Origin: Topomyia yanbarensis
Taxonomy: Eukaryota; Arthropoda; Insecta; Diptera; Culicidae
Direction of reading: 5' to 3'
DNA length: 64,000 nt
Assembly: GCF_030247195.1 (NCBI RefSeq)
Contig: NC_080671.1
Coordinates: 17,062,843-17,126,842 of the forward strand
Part shown: one piece after another, positions 1-12,515 of the stretch
How positions within the stretch are numbered: position 1 is the stretch's first letter
How the letters are laid out: the number at the start of each line of letters is the position of its first letter
Notes under the pieces: model-generated
Databases searched by the model: none
What the model saw: the letters and a program-made list of their open reading frames with translations, nothing else
What the model was told of the DNA's origin: nothing
Made by a program: the position numbers and the translations under genes

Positions 1-1150
1 AGTAATCCTGAACAAGCTAACGAAGTACGCGGACCGTGAGAACGGCATCTCGTGTAATTCGGCTTCCTTATAGGCAGGTCTACAGTGAAATCCATCCAAA
101 CGGTTGTGGGAGCTGTGGAGACAGCAAAGATAAGGATATCGTTTTTGCGTGGTGGTTCCCTTAGGCGTGAAGAATGCTTCAATAGTACTAGCTGGGAAGC
201 AATCGCCCATTCGCTGTACAGCATGAGTAACTCTGCAGGATAGTATAGAGCTACTTTCAGTACCGAACACTGATCTACGAGACAGACAAGGGGGAATCAC
301 AACTACAACTGACGTTCCTCGACTCGACGCTGTGGAACGCAGTGTACGATGGAGTATTGAAGCTGAACCTTCCCAGAGATATAACGATTTTCGGCTTCAC
401 GGATGATGTGGTGTTCCAAGTAATCGGACAATCGCTAGAAGAGGAGACACTCGACACGGAGACGATTGCCCATCATAAAACAGAGTTGGTGATGACTAGC
501 AGCCGAAAGACAGCGCGGTCGGAAAATATATCATCGATTTGAACTTTTAAAGTCACGACGATTATGTTAAGGGGAAGGCTGTGAGAGCAACCACAGCTTT
601 GCTTGAGGCGCCAGTGTACTGGGTACCACGATCCAGCGGAAATCGCTGGACCGAGCAGACTAGTTTCACCGTCAGGGACAAGATCGAGTAGGTCGAGTGA
701 AGCACTAGCGGTGGGTCGTCGAGTTTTCAACGAACCGGAAGCAGCGAATCATCCGGTATCGCCGAACCGTCCTCGCCAAGTACTGGTTGGCCCTTTGAGT
801 AGGATTTATTGACTATGCGAGTAGATTGCGACAAAACTGGAAGCTAAATGACTCGCGCAACAGGCATCGGCATCGGGAGAACTTCCGACGAGGAATTGAG
901 ATGGCTCGCGAAAACAGGAACTAAATGGTTTACAGAAACGGGAGCCAAATGGCTAACGGAAGTTCATCACTGCGATTAGCCGGATATGTGTTCGGAGCTA
1001 AACCGCTCTAATGTATCATTTTGTCTTAAGACTGAATCAGCCTCTCCACGATATAACACTTCGATGCAGTCTCGTGGAACAAAAGGAAGAAACGAAAGTG
1101 AGGACTGTTAGTAGTGGTTAGGCACAAAAGTGAGTCCCACCTAGGGCCAA
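1..1150 (+). mobile_element. R1-like non-LTR retrotransposon remnant (RT plus 3' UTR)
   Basis: A decayed fragment, cut by the window edge. Around 335-530 a translation reads like the RT core of the R1-like element at 51829-55440: TLWNAVYDG, GFTDDV in the catalytic-motif position, then IAHHKTE. The sequence from about 640 to 960 resembles that element's 3' untranslated region, with the recurring words 'gctaaatggct' and 'catcggcatcggg'. The RT thumb and C-terminal zinc finger are missing, so there is an internal deletion near 540-640. Frames are broken throughout. The 3' limit is set only by the start of CR1-like coding near 1195. Homology to the second copy is direct; the R1 clade name is inferred from protein motifs. 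Confidence 0.6.
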
Positions 1151-1194
1151 TGCAGTTTTGAAGCTATTTAACCATACTATAAAACATTAATTAA

Positions 1195-3180
1195 AAGGTT
1201 AAAAGCGACTAAAAGAGCCGCTCTGAAGAAGTACTCCAAGTTTGGGGGCTACGTGCTGCGACAACACTACGTTCATGTTAACCAAGTCTATAAAAAGACA
1301 TCGAAGCGTTGCCATGCCGATTACTTGCGAAACGTGCAACGTAAGTTGAAGTCCGAACCTAAAACATTCTGGAAGCATGTAAACGAGCAAAGAAAGGAAT
1401 CCGGGTTGCCTTCAACGATGAGCTATGGAGGACGTATGAGCTCTAGTTTACAGGAGATCTGCCAACTATTCTCTGAAAAGTTCGTGAGTGTTTTCTCCAA
1501 CGAGAAACTGACACCGACCCAGGCTTCACGCGCGGCTCTCAATGTACCTCAATCATACCAGTCTTTGAACTCTATCAATATCGACAATAATATGGTACAA
1601 CTGGCGATTAGCAAAATGAAGGCTTCAACCTCGGCAGGCCCAGATGGTATACCAACTATTATTTTTAAAAATGCTCTGCCGGTCTAATTGAACCTCTTTG
1701 TCATCTGTTTCAATTGTCGCTATCAACCGGAGTATTTCCCGAACTCTGGAAATCCTCCTTCATGTTTCCAGTTCACAAAAAAGGTGATAAAAAGGTAGTT
1801 GACAATTACCGTGGTATTACAACGCTAAGCGCAGTTCCCAAGCTGTTTGAAATGGCTGTGTTGGAACCCATCTCCAGCCACTGCAAACAGTATATCTCCG
1901 AGACTCAGCATGGATTTATGCCGAAACGTTCAACATCTACGAATCTTCTGTCGTTCACAACATATGTTACAGATGCTATGTCGGACGGCCTTCAAACTGA
2001 CGTTATCTACACGGATCTTTCCGCTGCTTTTGACAAGATAAATCACGCTATTGCAGTGGCAAAATTGGATAGACTTGGCTTTGATACTAATATTCTCCGT
2101 TGGATGCAATCGTATCTCAGTGATCGTCGTCTAGCAGTCAAGATAGGTGATTGTGTATCCGAAGAGTTCTTTGCTTCATCTGGTATTCCGCAAGGCAGCC
2201 ATCTCGGTCCATTGATTTTTCTTCTGTATTTCAACGACGTTAACTTTTGTTTAGAAGGACCACGGTTGTCTTTCGCCGACGACCTAAAGTTATACCATAG
2301 AATACGGAATACTGATGATGCAGCTTTCCTTCAACGCCAACTGGAAACCTTTGCAGAATGGTACGAGATCAACCGAATGACCCTAAACCCCAAGAAATGT
2401 ACGGTCATTACGTTCTCGAGGAAAAAAACGCCAATTCGATTCAATTACTGTCTAGCTGAATCCACAATTGACAGAGCGAATTGCGTCAAAGATCTCGGAG
2501 TTTTTCTCGATGAACAACTGACGTTTAAACAGCATATCAGCTATATTGTCGCAAAGGCATCACGCTGTTTGGGGTTCATAACGAGAATATCTAAGCACTT
2601 TTCAGATATTTACTGTTTGAAATCTCTCTACTGCTCACTCGTTCGATCAACTCTGGAATATTGTTCAGTTGTGTGGAACCCTCATTATCTCAACGGTGTC
2701 CATCGAATTGAGACAGTACAGCGCAGATTTGTTCGGTTTGCCCTTCGTCGATTGCCTTGGAGCAACCCTCACCAGCTGCCAAGTTATGAAAGCCGGGGTT
2801 TGCTTATTGGACTCGATACATTGCAAGTGCGACGGGATCTATTCCGTGCTATGACGATTTCGGATATTTTGCAAGATCGAATTGACTGCCCCGAGCTTCT
2901 CAGTGCGATAAATTTGAACGTTCGCCCTCGCGCCCTTCGCAATAATTTATTCCTCCGATTACCTCTTCGCCGGACTAACTATGGAGTAAACGGTGCCATC
3001 ATTGGTTTGCAGCGGACCTTCAACAGAGTGTCATCCGAGTTCGATCTTCACATTCCACGTAGCAGATTACATGTTGACTTTTTAAATAGATTAAGAAATT
3101 ATCATTAGGACCATACTGTGTCTGTTGATATTAATTAATTATAAATAAATAATTATAAATAAATTATAAATAAATACAGA
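1195..3180 (+). mobile_element. CR1-like non-LTR retrotransposon, 5'-truncated
   Basis: A truncated element holding the linker after the endonuclease, the whole reverse transcriptase and the C-terminus, followed by a short 3' UTR and a TAAATAAAT-type tail (about 3133-3175). The endonuclease domain and ORF1 are absent, as is usual for incompletely reverse-transcribed LINE copies. The same family recurs at 12251-13984, 33284-33540, 38090-38580, 55585-55935 and 59830-60140. A simple-repeat 3' end, no RNase H domain and the motifs below suggest the CR1 clade (T1/Q-like); a jockey-group assignment cannot be ruled out by eye. Confidence 0.7.
1253..3108 (+). pseudogene. CR1-like reverse transcriptase ORF, frameshifted
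   Basis: Two overlapping-in-homology frames, 1253-1687 and 1714-3108, form one RT gene. A one-base shift near 1672-1690 separates SAGPDGIP from the following block. In order: SAGPDGIP, FPVHKKGDK, NYRGIT, QHGFMPKRST (fingers and palm), YTDLSAAFD, GIPQGSHLGP, FADDLK carrying the catalytic aspartates, then a thumb with DLGVFLD and WNPHYLNG and a C-terminus ending at 3108. The second frame alone is 464 residues and otherwise clean, so this is the best preserved CR1-like copy here. It would copy element RNA at a nicked target. It is not functional without the missing endonuclease and with the frameshift. Confidence 0.75.
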
Positions 3181-5554
3181 CATTTTCAGATATCGACGAA
3201 CTGAACCTAGTGGTATATGACACTCGACACTCCGGGTGTAGCTTAAAAAGTCGAGTTTCAGAGTGATTGCACAGTCTTCCTTATATGAAAAAGGCAAAAA
3301 ATGAACTGATGATTGCTATACATTTCATAAATCCGTACGACTATCAAATGAATTTCTGTGATGTGGCTACCTACTGCGCAACAAGATGGAGAAAAATGCA
3401 AAGATTTCGAAGATACACACGGAACCGAGCCGAATTACTATCATGTACCAAACAAACAAATCTACAAGCTTTCAAGCACAAGCGATAAACCAAAGCTGAT
3501 GTTTCCACTAGAGTTCGAAAAAGTATAGTATGCACAGGATGTACGTTCACCAGGCTACTGTATACGAAATACGCAATAGAAAAAAATATCAGAGAAAACC
3601 ATATCTGAGATGAATAATTCCATTGACGCACACTTTACCTTTGGATTCATTCCAGAATGTTTTCCAAAAGTCCATAAGTGAAATGTTGCAATCCTGTTTC
3701 TGTACATTGTTATCAAGCAGGTTCACCTTTGACCGATTTTCATGCCTTGTGTGTACAGTTGGTCCATGTGCCGCCACAACGGAATGAAAACTATTCAAGC
3801 AACCAAAAGTTAATACCTTAATGTACTCTTAAATGTTTACATTAAGCTCTAGAGAACTTTCAAGCTTTTATTGGGAATTTAGAAATTGCACTGTTCGGAA
3901 AATTATTTAAAACGAAAACTTTAGCATCTCTTTCCTATGTGAACTTTTGATTGATTCAGTAATGTTTGCTTGAATTTTTCTAGTAAAACAAATAGCTCAA
4001 CCCTGCTATACGAAATCACCCTGCGGAAACGTCCACGATCGTTCAATCGAAAGAAAATGTAAAAAGAAAAAAAATGTGTTTATTAAAATAAATATTTATT
4101 TTTTGTTTGCCCCCCCCCCCTTATTGACTTATTGACATGTTGACAACAATATGATTTCATTTAGCTATTCTCAAATCGTTATTGCAACGAAACGGGTACT
4201 AGTTTTTACAGTTTTGCTCAATCATAAATAAGTTGAAAATCAGCCTAAAACTGCGCTTTTTGGGTCGCGCGGGAAGTTAGATGTCAGTTGCAACAGCACC
4301 TATTTTTTGTTACCAACTGGTTATGAAATAGTTACTGAAACAAAAATTGCTACTTGGGATATTTACAATGCACGAAAATACTTCGTTGCAGAAAACGATG
4401 AATGAATTCGTGCATTGCACGATCAATTTCATTATATTTACGAATTTATGTTATCAGTGAAGTATTGTTACACATTTTTCAAAGACGCTCAAATTCTAGT
4501 TTCTTCTTTCACCCAAGGCAATATGGCTCCGGTTATAATGTAATATGCCCCATAACAAAAGGATGGTATGCCTCACAACAATCGGTGAGTATGTCCAACA
4601 TCAACAGGTTTATAGGCCCTAAACGAATTATTGAAATTTTTATCATGCTGAAAAAAGGTTACACAATATACGAAACTTCGATGCACGTCAAAAAATCAGT
4701 ATAACTGTTGTTTAAAAAACAAAATTGCTTAAATAGTTACTTTCCTCTCGTGCTAAAATACCATACAGGGCGATTTGTCCGGTAATGAGCTCTTGTGAAA
4801 ACATGTATAATTCTACGAGCACACATAGATTTGAGCCATTCTAAAAACTTAAATAAGAACTTTAATATTCTAATGAACTACTCGAAATAGTTCTATCAAA
4901 TCCGACTCTTTCTAATTGGTTGAAATGCATATAGAAAAATAGCAGACAATTACATCGAAATGGCACTTTTGAGACTTTTGTGCATATTGTTGTTTTGCAG
5001 CATAATAAAAATGCCGTAGTTTGTACTTAGTACGTTGATTTCATGAAATGCTGCTGTTATCAGTCATTCTTGCTCTTCAGATAATTCGGGAGGACTGGAA
5101 ATAGAACTGGGGTTTTTTCGCCCCGGTGGGCCGTATTATACCCTCTTCATCTAGTTATTTTTGATTAAGGGGGCATGTTAGACCTGTTTACCGTTCCGTG
5201 GAATCCGTTCCGCATGACACCTGTAGAAGTTTTTCCCTGGCATTTTCAACGGGGTTTGTGTTGTTAGAATAACGACACCCACGTGCCAGTTCTGCAGCCT
5301 GACGGCATACTACGGTGAACAACGAGCCACTGACAAACAGTCTTCCATTGTTAAACAGCCGATCAAACAATAATTCTAGATAACGCTAAACCAACATCCA
5401 GTACACCTAGATAAGGAATAACCACAAACGAAGACGGATACACCAAGGTCACTCAGAAACAACCTACAGTGTAAACTAAAACTGCACTAGCGACAGCGAT
5501 ATGGACGTACACGAGAGCGAGAGAAAAAATGTAGATACACGAATACTATTACAA
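3181..5554. other. Unassigned AT-rich DNA
   Basis: No reading frame resembles a known protein family. Short open frames here, such as 3371-3631 minus and 4402-4704 plus, lack recognisable motifs, and their composition is that of AT-rich noncoding DNA. A C-run occurs near 4110-4120. The stretch 5090-5540 is somewhat richer in GC and may be part of a decayed repeat, but I see no ends or duplications. Confidence 0.4.
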
Positions 5555-6150
5555 TTTTTGCCTTTCTCATATAGAAAGGTTATGCAATCACTCTAAAAAC
5601 CGTCAACCTAATCCCGGCCAAATTTTTTTTTGACTGGCATAAGGTTTGTTGATTTCAACAGGGACGTAGTTGGGGGTATACGGAGATTGGTTACCCCCCC
5701 CCCCCCTCTACTGTTTACTCCCCTCCCTTTAATATCCCTTTATATCACCCCTCGGACCACCACCCCATCCAGCCCTCATACCCCCCCCCCCCTTCTTCAT
5801 CTTTAAACTACCACTATATCACAATGCATAGCAAATTAAGCTGGAGAGTCGTTCGTTCGTGGGATTTTCGCCCTTCTTACACATCTACTCCCGCATGACA
5901 AAATGAGTTAGCAAGCAGCTAAGATTGAACTAATGCTGATTAGGCTAATTAAGTATGATTTTTTTGTTTCTAGTGTTTCATCGTCGACACAAAGCTCTTC
6001 AATTTTGTGGCTGGCAAGCCAATGTGTATTAGTGAAAAGTGTACTAAGAATGTAATAAACATTTCTACAATCATGATGAACATAACCAGCCATAGTTTAG
6101 AGAAATGAGAAAGGGACAATTGCACCGCAAGGTGGATTAAAACAGGTTTT
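5555..6150 (+). repeat. Dispersed repeat, 'TTTTTGCCTTTCTC' family, copy A
   Basis: The copy opens with a small hairpin in which cctttctc is followed four bases later by agaaagg, then 'gttatgcaatcactct'. This head is shared with copies at 9236, 38862, 39876, 40742 and 41051. It runs through two long C-runs (near 5693-5707 and 5781-5793) and appears to close with 'aaggtggattaaaacaggtttt' at about 6130-6150; the same closing word ends the 38862-41380 cluster. No coding capacity. The closing boundary of this copy is inferred from the cluster and is less certain than its head. Confidence 0.55.
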
Positions 6151-9100
6151 GTTCCTGGCTCCCACATATCTTCTCCTTAAAATGAGCAATCTGTCGATTC
6201 CGGTTTTTGTCCAGCTCCTTGTGGTCCATTGTCATCCGTTCCAGGAAACTTTGGAAAACGTTTTAGACGGTCGCAAAATATACATATGTTCATCAGTTTT
6301 TTTTTCAAGGCGCAATGCAACAACCCAAAATTTTGCATGTGGGTGAACAAAATATTTTCGAGAACGGTTTGCTGATTTTCTTCTATCTAGACTGGAATAT
6401 TACTGAAAATGTCACCACTAAGCGGGTATGAACAATACACTTTAACGAAAACTGGGCACGATTGAGTTTGTTTCGGTCAAGTATGAAAAAGTTTACGCAA
6501 GTTTCATAATAATTAGCGACGCACCCTTTAGTAGCCTAATAATAAGTCATTGTATCACAGGAAAGATTCGCGTTTTATTTCCAAGTCTTCAAAATTAGAC
6601 GTATTGTAATATCAATTGGAGCAAAGCATTTAAAGAGTATTAATAAAAATTTTTCTCAACTGAATTTACATAACGTAATCCGCAGTTTAGTTGTAGTACA
6701 TCGCAATAAATCGTGTTCCCTTATACGCAGCTCACCTGGGTTCGAGATTGTTAAGTTTGTTAAGATATATTTGGTATGGTAAGCTATCTGTAACTGTGGC
6801 TTAAACAGCGATATTTTCATTTCAATCGGGACCGTCAATTACGAAATTTTCATGATAGAGTGCCTGAAAAAAACGTTTTCCTGAAACAAGGCGATGCTGT
6901 TTTGACCAGTTATATGTGCACAGGTAAATTGGTGAACAGAGAAATATATATCTGGTGCATTTTTTCTCGATAACCCAGAATCACCATAAAATAAAATTCA
7001 GTTGGCATCTGAAGTGTACATTGAACAGATCATAATTGAATTGATTGAAGCAAACTGCCGAAACATGATCTTATTCCATGAATTGAAATCTAGATCTGGT
7101 TGCTATCTTGCTGATATATTTCTTGTTTTCATATTCATCGACATGTCTTAGATAATTATATTAGCCGAGTCACTACTATGATATAGTCCACCCTATTATA
7201 GTGTATTTCTATATCACAAATAGTTGTACTTCACGTACAGTTGGATGGGGCTTAATGATCTTAAAATTTCCCGTGAATGATATTACATCTTAAATGAGCT
7301 TGTTTGAAAAAATTGTTTTATAACTACATAAACTTCTGTGAAACGATTTTAATGGGACTATTTTATTGCTTTTTACAATTTATTAATTTGCAGATATTTT
7401 TATCAAGGTCCCTGTTGAAACGAACTGAAGCGTTCTTCTATGATAACGTGAAAAGTGTTAAATATTATGTACATGATTTGTAAAATAATCGGGTGTAAAA
7501 TGCTTTACACTCTTATATCAACATAATTATTGTTTGAGCTTTACCTTGTTGCAAAACAGTGAAAACCGCTTGGGCGTTACTTTTCACAGCTCGCTTCCAC
7601 ACAGTTGCAACTGCAGGTACGTACAACACTCCAAATTACATCTTTGTCACGTCAACGTCATTCAGGCAGCAACCGAAAGAAGACAGAATCTGACCGGTAA
7701 TCTTCCACTCGAGCGATATCCATCTCTCGGTGCGGGTCTCCGCTGCTGGGCTGGCATGATGAAGCTCAACACCGAGTGACCATTCTTGGAGGCTCTCCGG
7801 TCGGTCGGTCGGTCGGTTGTTTGTGGCTTCTCTTTTAATTACATGCTATTTAAGCTGATACGCGCGTGGTTACGTAATTTATCATGTAAGTCACCTCTGC
7901 ACCGTTACCACCCTGCCTGTACCTAGTGCTGCTGCTACCAACTGCTACCAACCACCGACCAGTGACTGACGTAGGGTGCGAGAGACCATTGTAATTATCT
8001 TTACGTTTATATTATGCTCTGCACTTCTCGCGGGGTGAGGCTGCAGCACGTTGGCTCCTGGAGATGCTTGAGACATATTCTTGCACCAGTTTCGTGACGA
8101 TGAAGAAACATCTCTGCTACCGTGTGTAGTGAACTACTACTGCCACCATCTGGCAGAGATCATGTACGATCTGTATGAGGGCTTGTTTTTTTTCTCTATG
8201 GAAGCTAGTTTAATGCCGCCGCCGATCACCAGCTAACATACATACTAGTCAGAGGATGACTGCGAATTCCAATGCGTACATCACATCAGATAGCAGCCGC
8301 GGCTCGAACTAAGTGGTAGCCACAATTTCATAAATCATATATGGTTTGTTTAAGTCGTTCTGCTTTTTGCTGCTGTGTTGTAACTTCCCAGCGTTTGAGC
8401 AAGGTTTTTCCACCGCAGACAGATGCTATTGATGGTGGTTTAAGAAGAGCGGAAAAGGTGGCATGAAAAGTGGCTGGTCTGTGCGGAAACCCTTTTTACC
8501 TCACTTGTATGTGTTTAATTTTATAATTCCACACTAAAACCAATCAACGTGATATCTGCGATCGCGTCATCCCACATGCAACGCAGCTTCCAATCAATCG
8601 TCACAATTCTTCGAAATACCAGCGCCAGCAGCAGCTGCCACATTACAAAATTCAATCATACCAGTTTCGCGCCTCAACTAAAGGCAACCATCCGTCACTA
8701 CACTTTCGCTTTCGATGTGCCGTTCAAGACAATTAAAATGCCACCAGTAGCGTAGTGAGATAAAACACTACCGATAAGAGCTGGACTCCGCGTCAGTGCG
8801 TCGGCCACCATTGTCGATCGGTTATAGGGTTTCTTTTGAGCATCAAATGTCGTTGGTACTGGTCACGTCCCCGCGTCAAACAGTTTTACTCGTCGTTTTC
8901 TGTTCAGTGGTTATAGGGCTAGTGATGGTCAGACCGACATACACCCCGTAGTCTTTTTTCCTGTAAACAAATTTTTAATCAATTAAAAATGACATTTTAC
9001 ATTCATTCGTTAATTTGGACATTGTGAGATACGTTCAACTCACATTTTTTCGTAAATGGTGCGATTGTGCTTTTCCCATGTATCCAAACTATGATTTGTT

Positions 9101-9235
9101 TGCAGGTTATGTTCAATATAATTGGAAATGGCTATTAGATTGTTATTACGTTTAGCACTAATATACAAGCGTTCGACACCCACGAACTTGATAAGTTACA
9201 TGTCTACGCTGAAACATTTGAAACGAAAAAATATA
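6151..9235. other. Unassigned intergenic DNA with a GGTC microsatellite
   Basis: No protein-coding gene recognised. About 7600-8900 is less repetitive and higher in GC than the surroundings. It contains a short (GGTC)n tract at about 7798-7818 and trinucleotide-rich stretches near 7925-7960, which is the texture of unique mosquito noncoding DNA and could hold regulatory sequence; nothing specific supports that. The open frames at 7534-7779 and 8549-8755 have no recognisable motifs. Confidence 0.35.
6655..6765 (+). repeat. Possible decayed tRNA-derived SINE fragment
   Basis: The words 'tacgcagctcacctgggttcgag' (about 6723-6745) closely match the box B region of the SINE-like sequence at 32885-32995. 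No convincing box A lies upstream, so this would be a degenerate or truncated copy. Confidence 0.35.
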
Positions 9236-9912
9236 CTTTTTGCTTTTCTCGTATAAGGAGGTCATGGAAGTATTTTGAAAAAAGGATTGTTTAATCGAGG
9301 TCCGGAGGGCTATCGATTTTTTTCCGATCGAAGCTTCGAATCCGATGTTACATTTTGATGAGTACACAGTAAATTCCTCTATTAACTGGAACTCTAAACA
9401 TGTCAAAATGATAAATATATTAAAACGGGTACACCATTGCCTTGCTTTGTCTAGAATCTCAAAAGGCTTCATTTCAAATGAAAAATACAATACTTTCATT
9501 GACTAGTATTGAATTATTTTAAAATCGGCGTTTCTGTACCGGAGATACACGCAGTAACGGTCATATAGGAATTCCCCATATAAACCAGCACAATTGTAAC
9601 ACCTCAAACATCAAGAATCTATTGAAGTGGCTAAGAAAATTACCTGGATCTGCTTGTTAAGATGGCAAATCAAAGCTTCTCTAAATGCAAGTTCCGGATT
9701 CTGGGCATATTCCATAATTTAAATCGACTGTTTAACCGAGACCCCGAGGTCCGAGTGCCATATACCATTCGATTCAGTTCGACAAACCTAGACTCAAATG
9801 AAAGGTATAATGCTCCCATAAGTTGCTATTGAATTTTAGGTTGATCCGACTTCCGGTTCCGGAGCTACGGGTTGAAGAGCGCAGTTACACAGCCAATTCC
9901 CATATAAACTGG
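9236..9912 (+). repeat. Dispersed repeat, 'TTTTTGCCTTTCTC' family, copy B
   Basis: A decayed head (cttttctcgtataagga, then 'ttaatcgaggtccggagggct') is followed by two diverged repeats of one internal unit. Each unit has 'ttccggttccggag', 'acgggttgaagag' and 'aattcccatataaac' in that order, around 9537-9590 and 9845-9910, so the internal period is roughly 310 bp. The same internal order occurs in copies C and D. No coding capacity was recognised; the minus-strand frame at 9158-9499 is incidental. Confidence 0.6.
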
Positions 9913-9924
9913 GGGTGTACTCCA

Positions 9925-10020
9925 ATAGGCATAAACACGCTAGGCATTGACGTTTGGCATAAAGACGATAGTCATAATGGATGTTAGGCATAATGGACGA
10001 TTGGCATTTCTTTGTTAGGG
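9925..10020. repeat. Short degenerate tandem, 'ggcataatggacg' type
   Basis: Four or five imperfect copies of a roughly 20-25 bp unit: aggcataaacacg, aggcattgacg, ggcataaagacg, aggcataatggacg, ggcatttc. An inverted counterpart lies at 20822-20905. It sits between repeat copy B and the 3' side of the minus-strand RNase H-bearing element. Confidence 0.5.
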
Positions 10021-10085
10021 GAAACTTTGCCACTGCGACCATTATTCAGGTTATCTTTTGTGGCTGCCCCTGTTTGCTCTACTTG

Positions 10086-12250
10086 TTACAAATTGCCCGA
10101 ATCCAATGTAGTTGGAAGCGAGTTGTTTGTTTGTCCACGTGTGTCGTCCCAATCGGGTAGTACATTAATAATGCAGCTAAGGATCCGTTTGGGACAGGTA
10201 TGCCATATCTCGTGAGGCGTCATAAGATGCCTTCCGAAGTATCGCTCCCTTCGAAGAAATAGTACTGCACAATGGCAGAGAATATGTTCCGAGCTCTCGG
10301 GCGCGTAGTTACAAAATCGACAAATGTCATCTTGACTTTTGCCAATATTTTTCAGATGATACTTAGCAGGACAATGTCCCGTAAATAAACCTGTGATTAT
10401 ACGTAAGTCTTTTAGATCCATTAGTTTTTTGACTCTCGCTGTATCTCGATGTATGAATTTCTTAGCTTGTCGAGCGCCTTCTACGTTAGACTGACTGGTT
10501 TAGTAGTTGGTCTCTTGCCCAAGCCGAAAGTTCTAGTTTAATGGCACAAGTAGATATACCTAGAAATTGTTCTAGTCCAACAAACGTGTTTGATGAACCA
10601 CGCCTGGCTAATTCGTCGGCCACTTCGTTACCATCGATTCCTTGGTGCCCAGGTACCCAGAATATCATTACTTTATTCCGAGTTGCCAGTTGCTGTAAAG
10701 ATGTGATGCACTCCCAAACTAGTTTGGACTCACATTTCGACGACCTTAATGCCAACAGTGCTGCTTGGCTGTCCTAGAAGATTACGATTGTTGCATGTCT
10801 GTAGTTTCGTTTCCTACAGACCTCCGAGGAGGTGTATATTGCATATACCTCTGCCTGGAAAACCTTAGGCCACTTTCCCATTGATATCGCTTCTTTAATT
10901 CTTGGTCCGTAGACTGCCGAGCCAGTCAGCTCATCCATTTTAGAACCATCCGTATAGAATGATATTGTACCTTGAGGTCCTATACTACCTATACCCCCTA
11001 CATCCCACATCTGACGATCCACTATGTGTACCTCATATGAGATATCGAACTTCGGTTTAGCCTCCATTTTATCTTGAACTGTAGTCAAGATAGGGTTTAG
11101 TTTGAGTTCCTTTATTATACTCAGGTAACCATTTAAATCTCCATCAAATAGTGGTTTATCCTTTAGCACACTCAGAGAGCCAAGTCTCGCTTCCCCCATA
11201 ACGTGTTTGTGCAATGAAGGTAGATGAAGCATGGCTTCCATAGCTGTGGTGGGTGTTGATTTTATAGCGCCTATGATGGAGAGGCAGGCTAGCCTCTGAA
11301 CTTTAGTTAGTTTAGCTTGGGCGGTCTTTTGCTTAACTTTGGCCCACCACACAATGGAGGAATAAGTTAATCGTGGGCTGGCGATGGTCGTGTAGGACCA
11401 GTGTCGGACCTTGGTTTGAGACCCCAAGTTTTCCCGAAGAGTTTACTGCACGCCCACAGTGCTGTTGTTGTTTTGTTAACGGCGTATGTCAGGTGCGAGT
11501 TCCAATTCAGTTTTTTGTCTAGGATAACACCTAGGTGTTTCGCTTCTTTTGCGTAGTTTATGGTAGGTCCACTGAGAGTTGGGGGAACCAACTTCAGATT
11601 TTTTTTCCTATTGGTAAATGGTATAATGACCGTTTTTGCAGGGTTCACGTTGAGTCTCTCTTTGAAACACCATGTTACGATAAAGTTCAGGGCTAGTTGA
11701 ATCCGATCGCTTAGTACAGATTCATGTTTCCCCTTATAATTAGGACAATGTCATCTGCATATCCAAAAATCTCGAAACCCATTTCAGTCAGATCATTGAG
11801 AAGATCATCCACCACTAGAGACCAGGGCGATAGCACACCTCCCTGGGGACAACCTCTATTGACTGTTATAGTTGCTTCCGTGTTTCCCAACGTTGCTGTG
11901 ATCCCTCGACTCTTGATCATTGCAAGAATCCAGTCCCCTATCGGTTTTCCCACTCCTCTTTTTGCCAGGGACTTGTGAATTGATATGTAGGACGTATTAT
12001 CAAAAGCACCCTCGATGTCAAGAAAAGCACAAATTGCTATTTCCTTGAAATCGAGGGTTTTCTCAATAAGTGTCACTAAGGTATGTAGGGCTGTTTCCGT
12101 AGACTTGCCCTTTTGATATGCAAACTGGTACTTGTTTAGCGGAACTTTCGATAAGTACTCCGTTCGAAAATAGTGGTCCAGCAGTTTTTCCATCAGTTTT
12201 AGAATACTTGATGTCAAACTAATAGGTCTAAAGGTCTTGGTTAGTGTCAG
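10086..12250 (-). pseudogene. LOA-like ORF2, C-terminal part: RT, RNase H, Cys-rich end
   Basis: Reading down the minus strand: RPISLTSS and KYQFAYQKGKSTETA (fingers), FLDIEGAFD (palm aspartate), GCPQGGVLSP, GYADDIVLI (catalytic pair), then a thumb with KHLGVILDKKLNW. RNase H follows with its four acidic positions at YTDGSKMD, FQAEVYAI, DSQAALLAL and GNEVADELA. The C-terminus carries CRFCNYAPESSEHILCHC, a CCHC-like finger. Frames break near 11700 and 11400, an in-frame stop lies at 10774-10776, and another break lies near 10480, so the gene is dead. Polymerase and RNase H would have made element cDNA at the target site. Confidence 0.75.
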
Positions 12251-12253
12251 GTC

Positions 12254-12300
12254 TTTTTATTTATTTATTTATTTATTTTATTTATTTATTTATTTATTCT
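12254..12300. repeat. (TTTA)n microsatellite tail
   Basis: Nearly pure TTTA repeats with one slipped unit. Its position exactly at the 3' end of a minus-strand CR1-like element identifies it as that element's simple-repeat tail. Confidence 0.85.
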
Positions 12301-12515
12301 TATTTTTCATCTGACCTATGTTGGTCTACATGAAATGTAGTTGAATGGGAAAAGCCCATTTCAGGATATACTTCAGAAGCAATCCTCAAATGGGCGTAAA
12401 AACCAATTATCTTTTCATATATTCACACCTGATTACAATGGATTGACACTACAACAAAATTACAGCATTACATAAATAAAAAATACAAATATTACAAAAA
12501 AATGAATCTTAAAAT

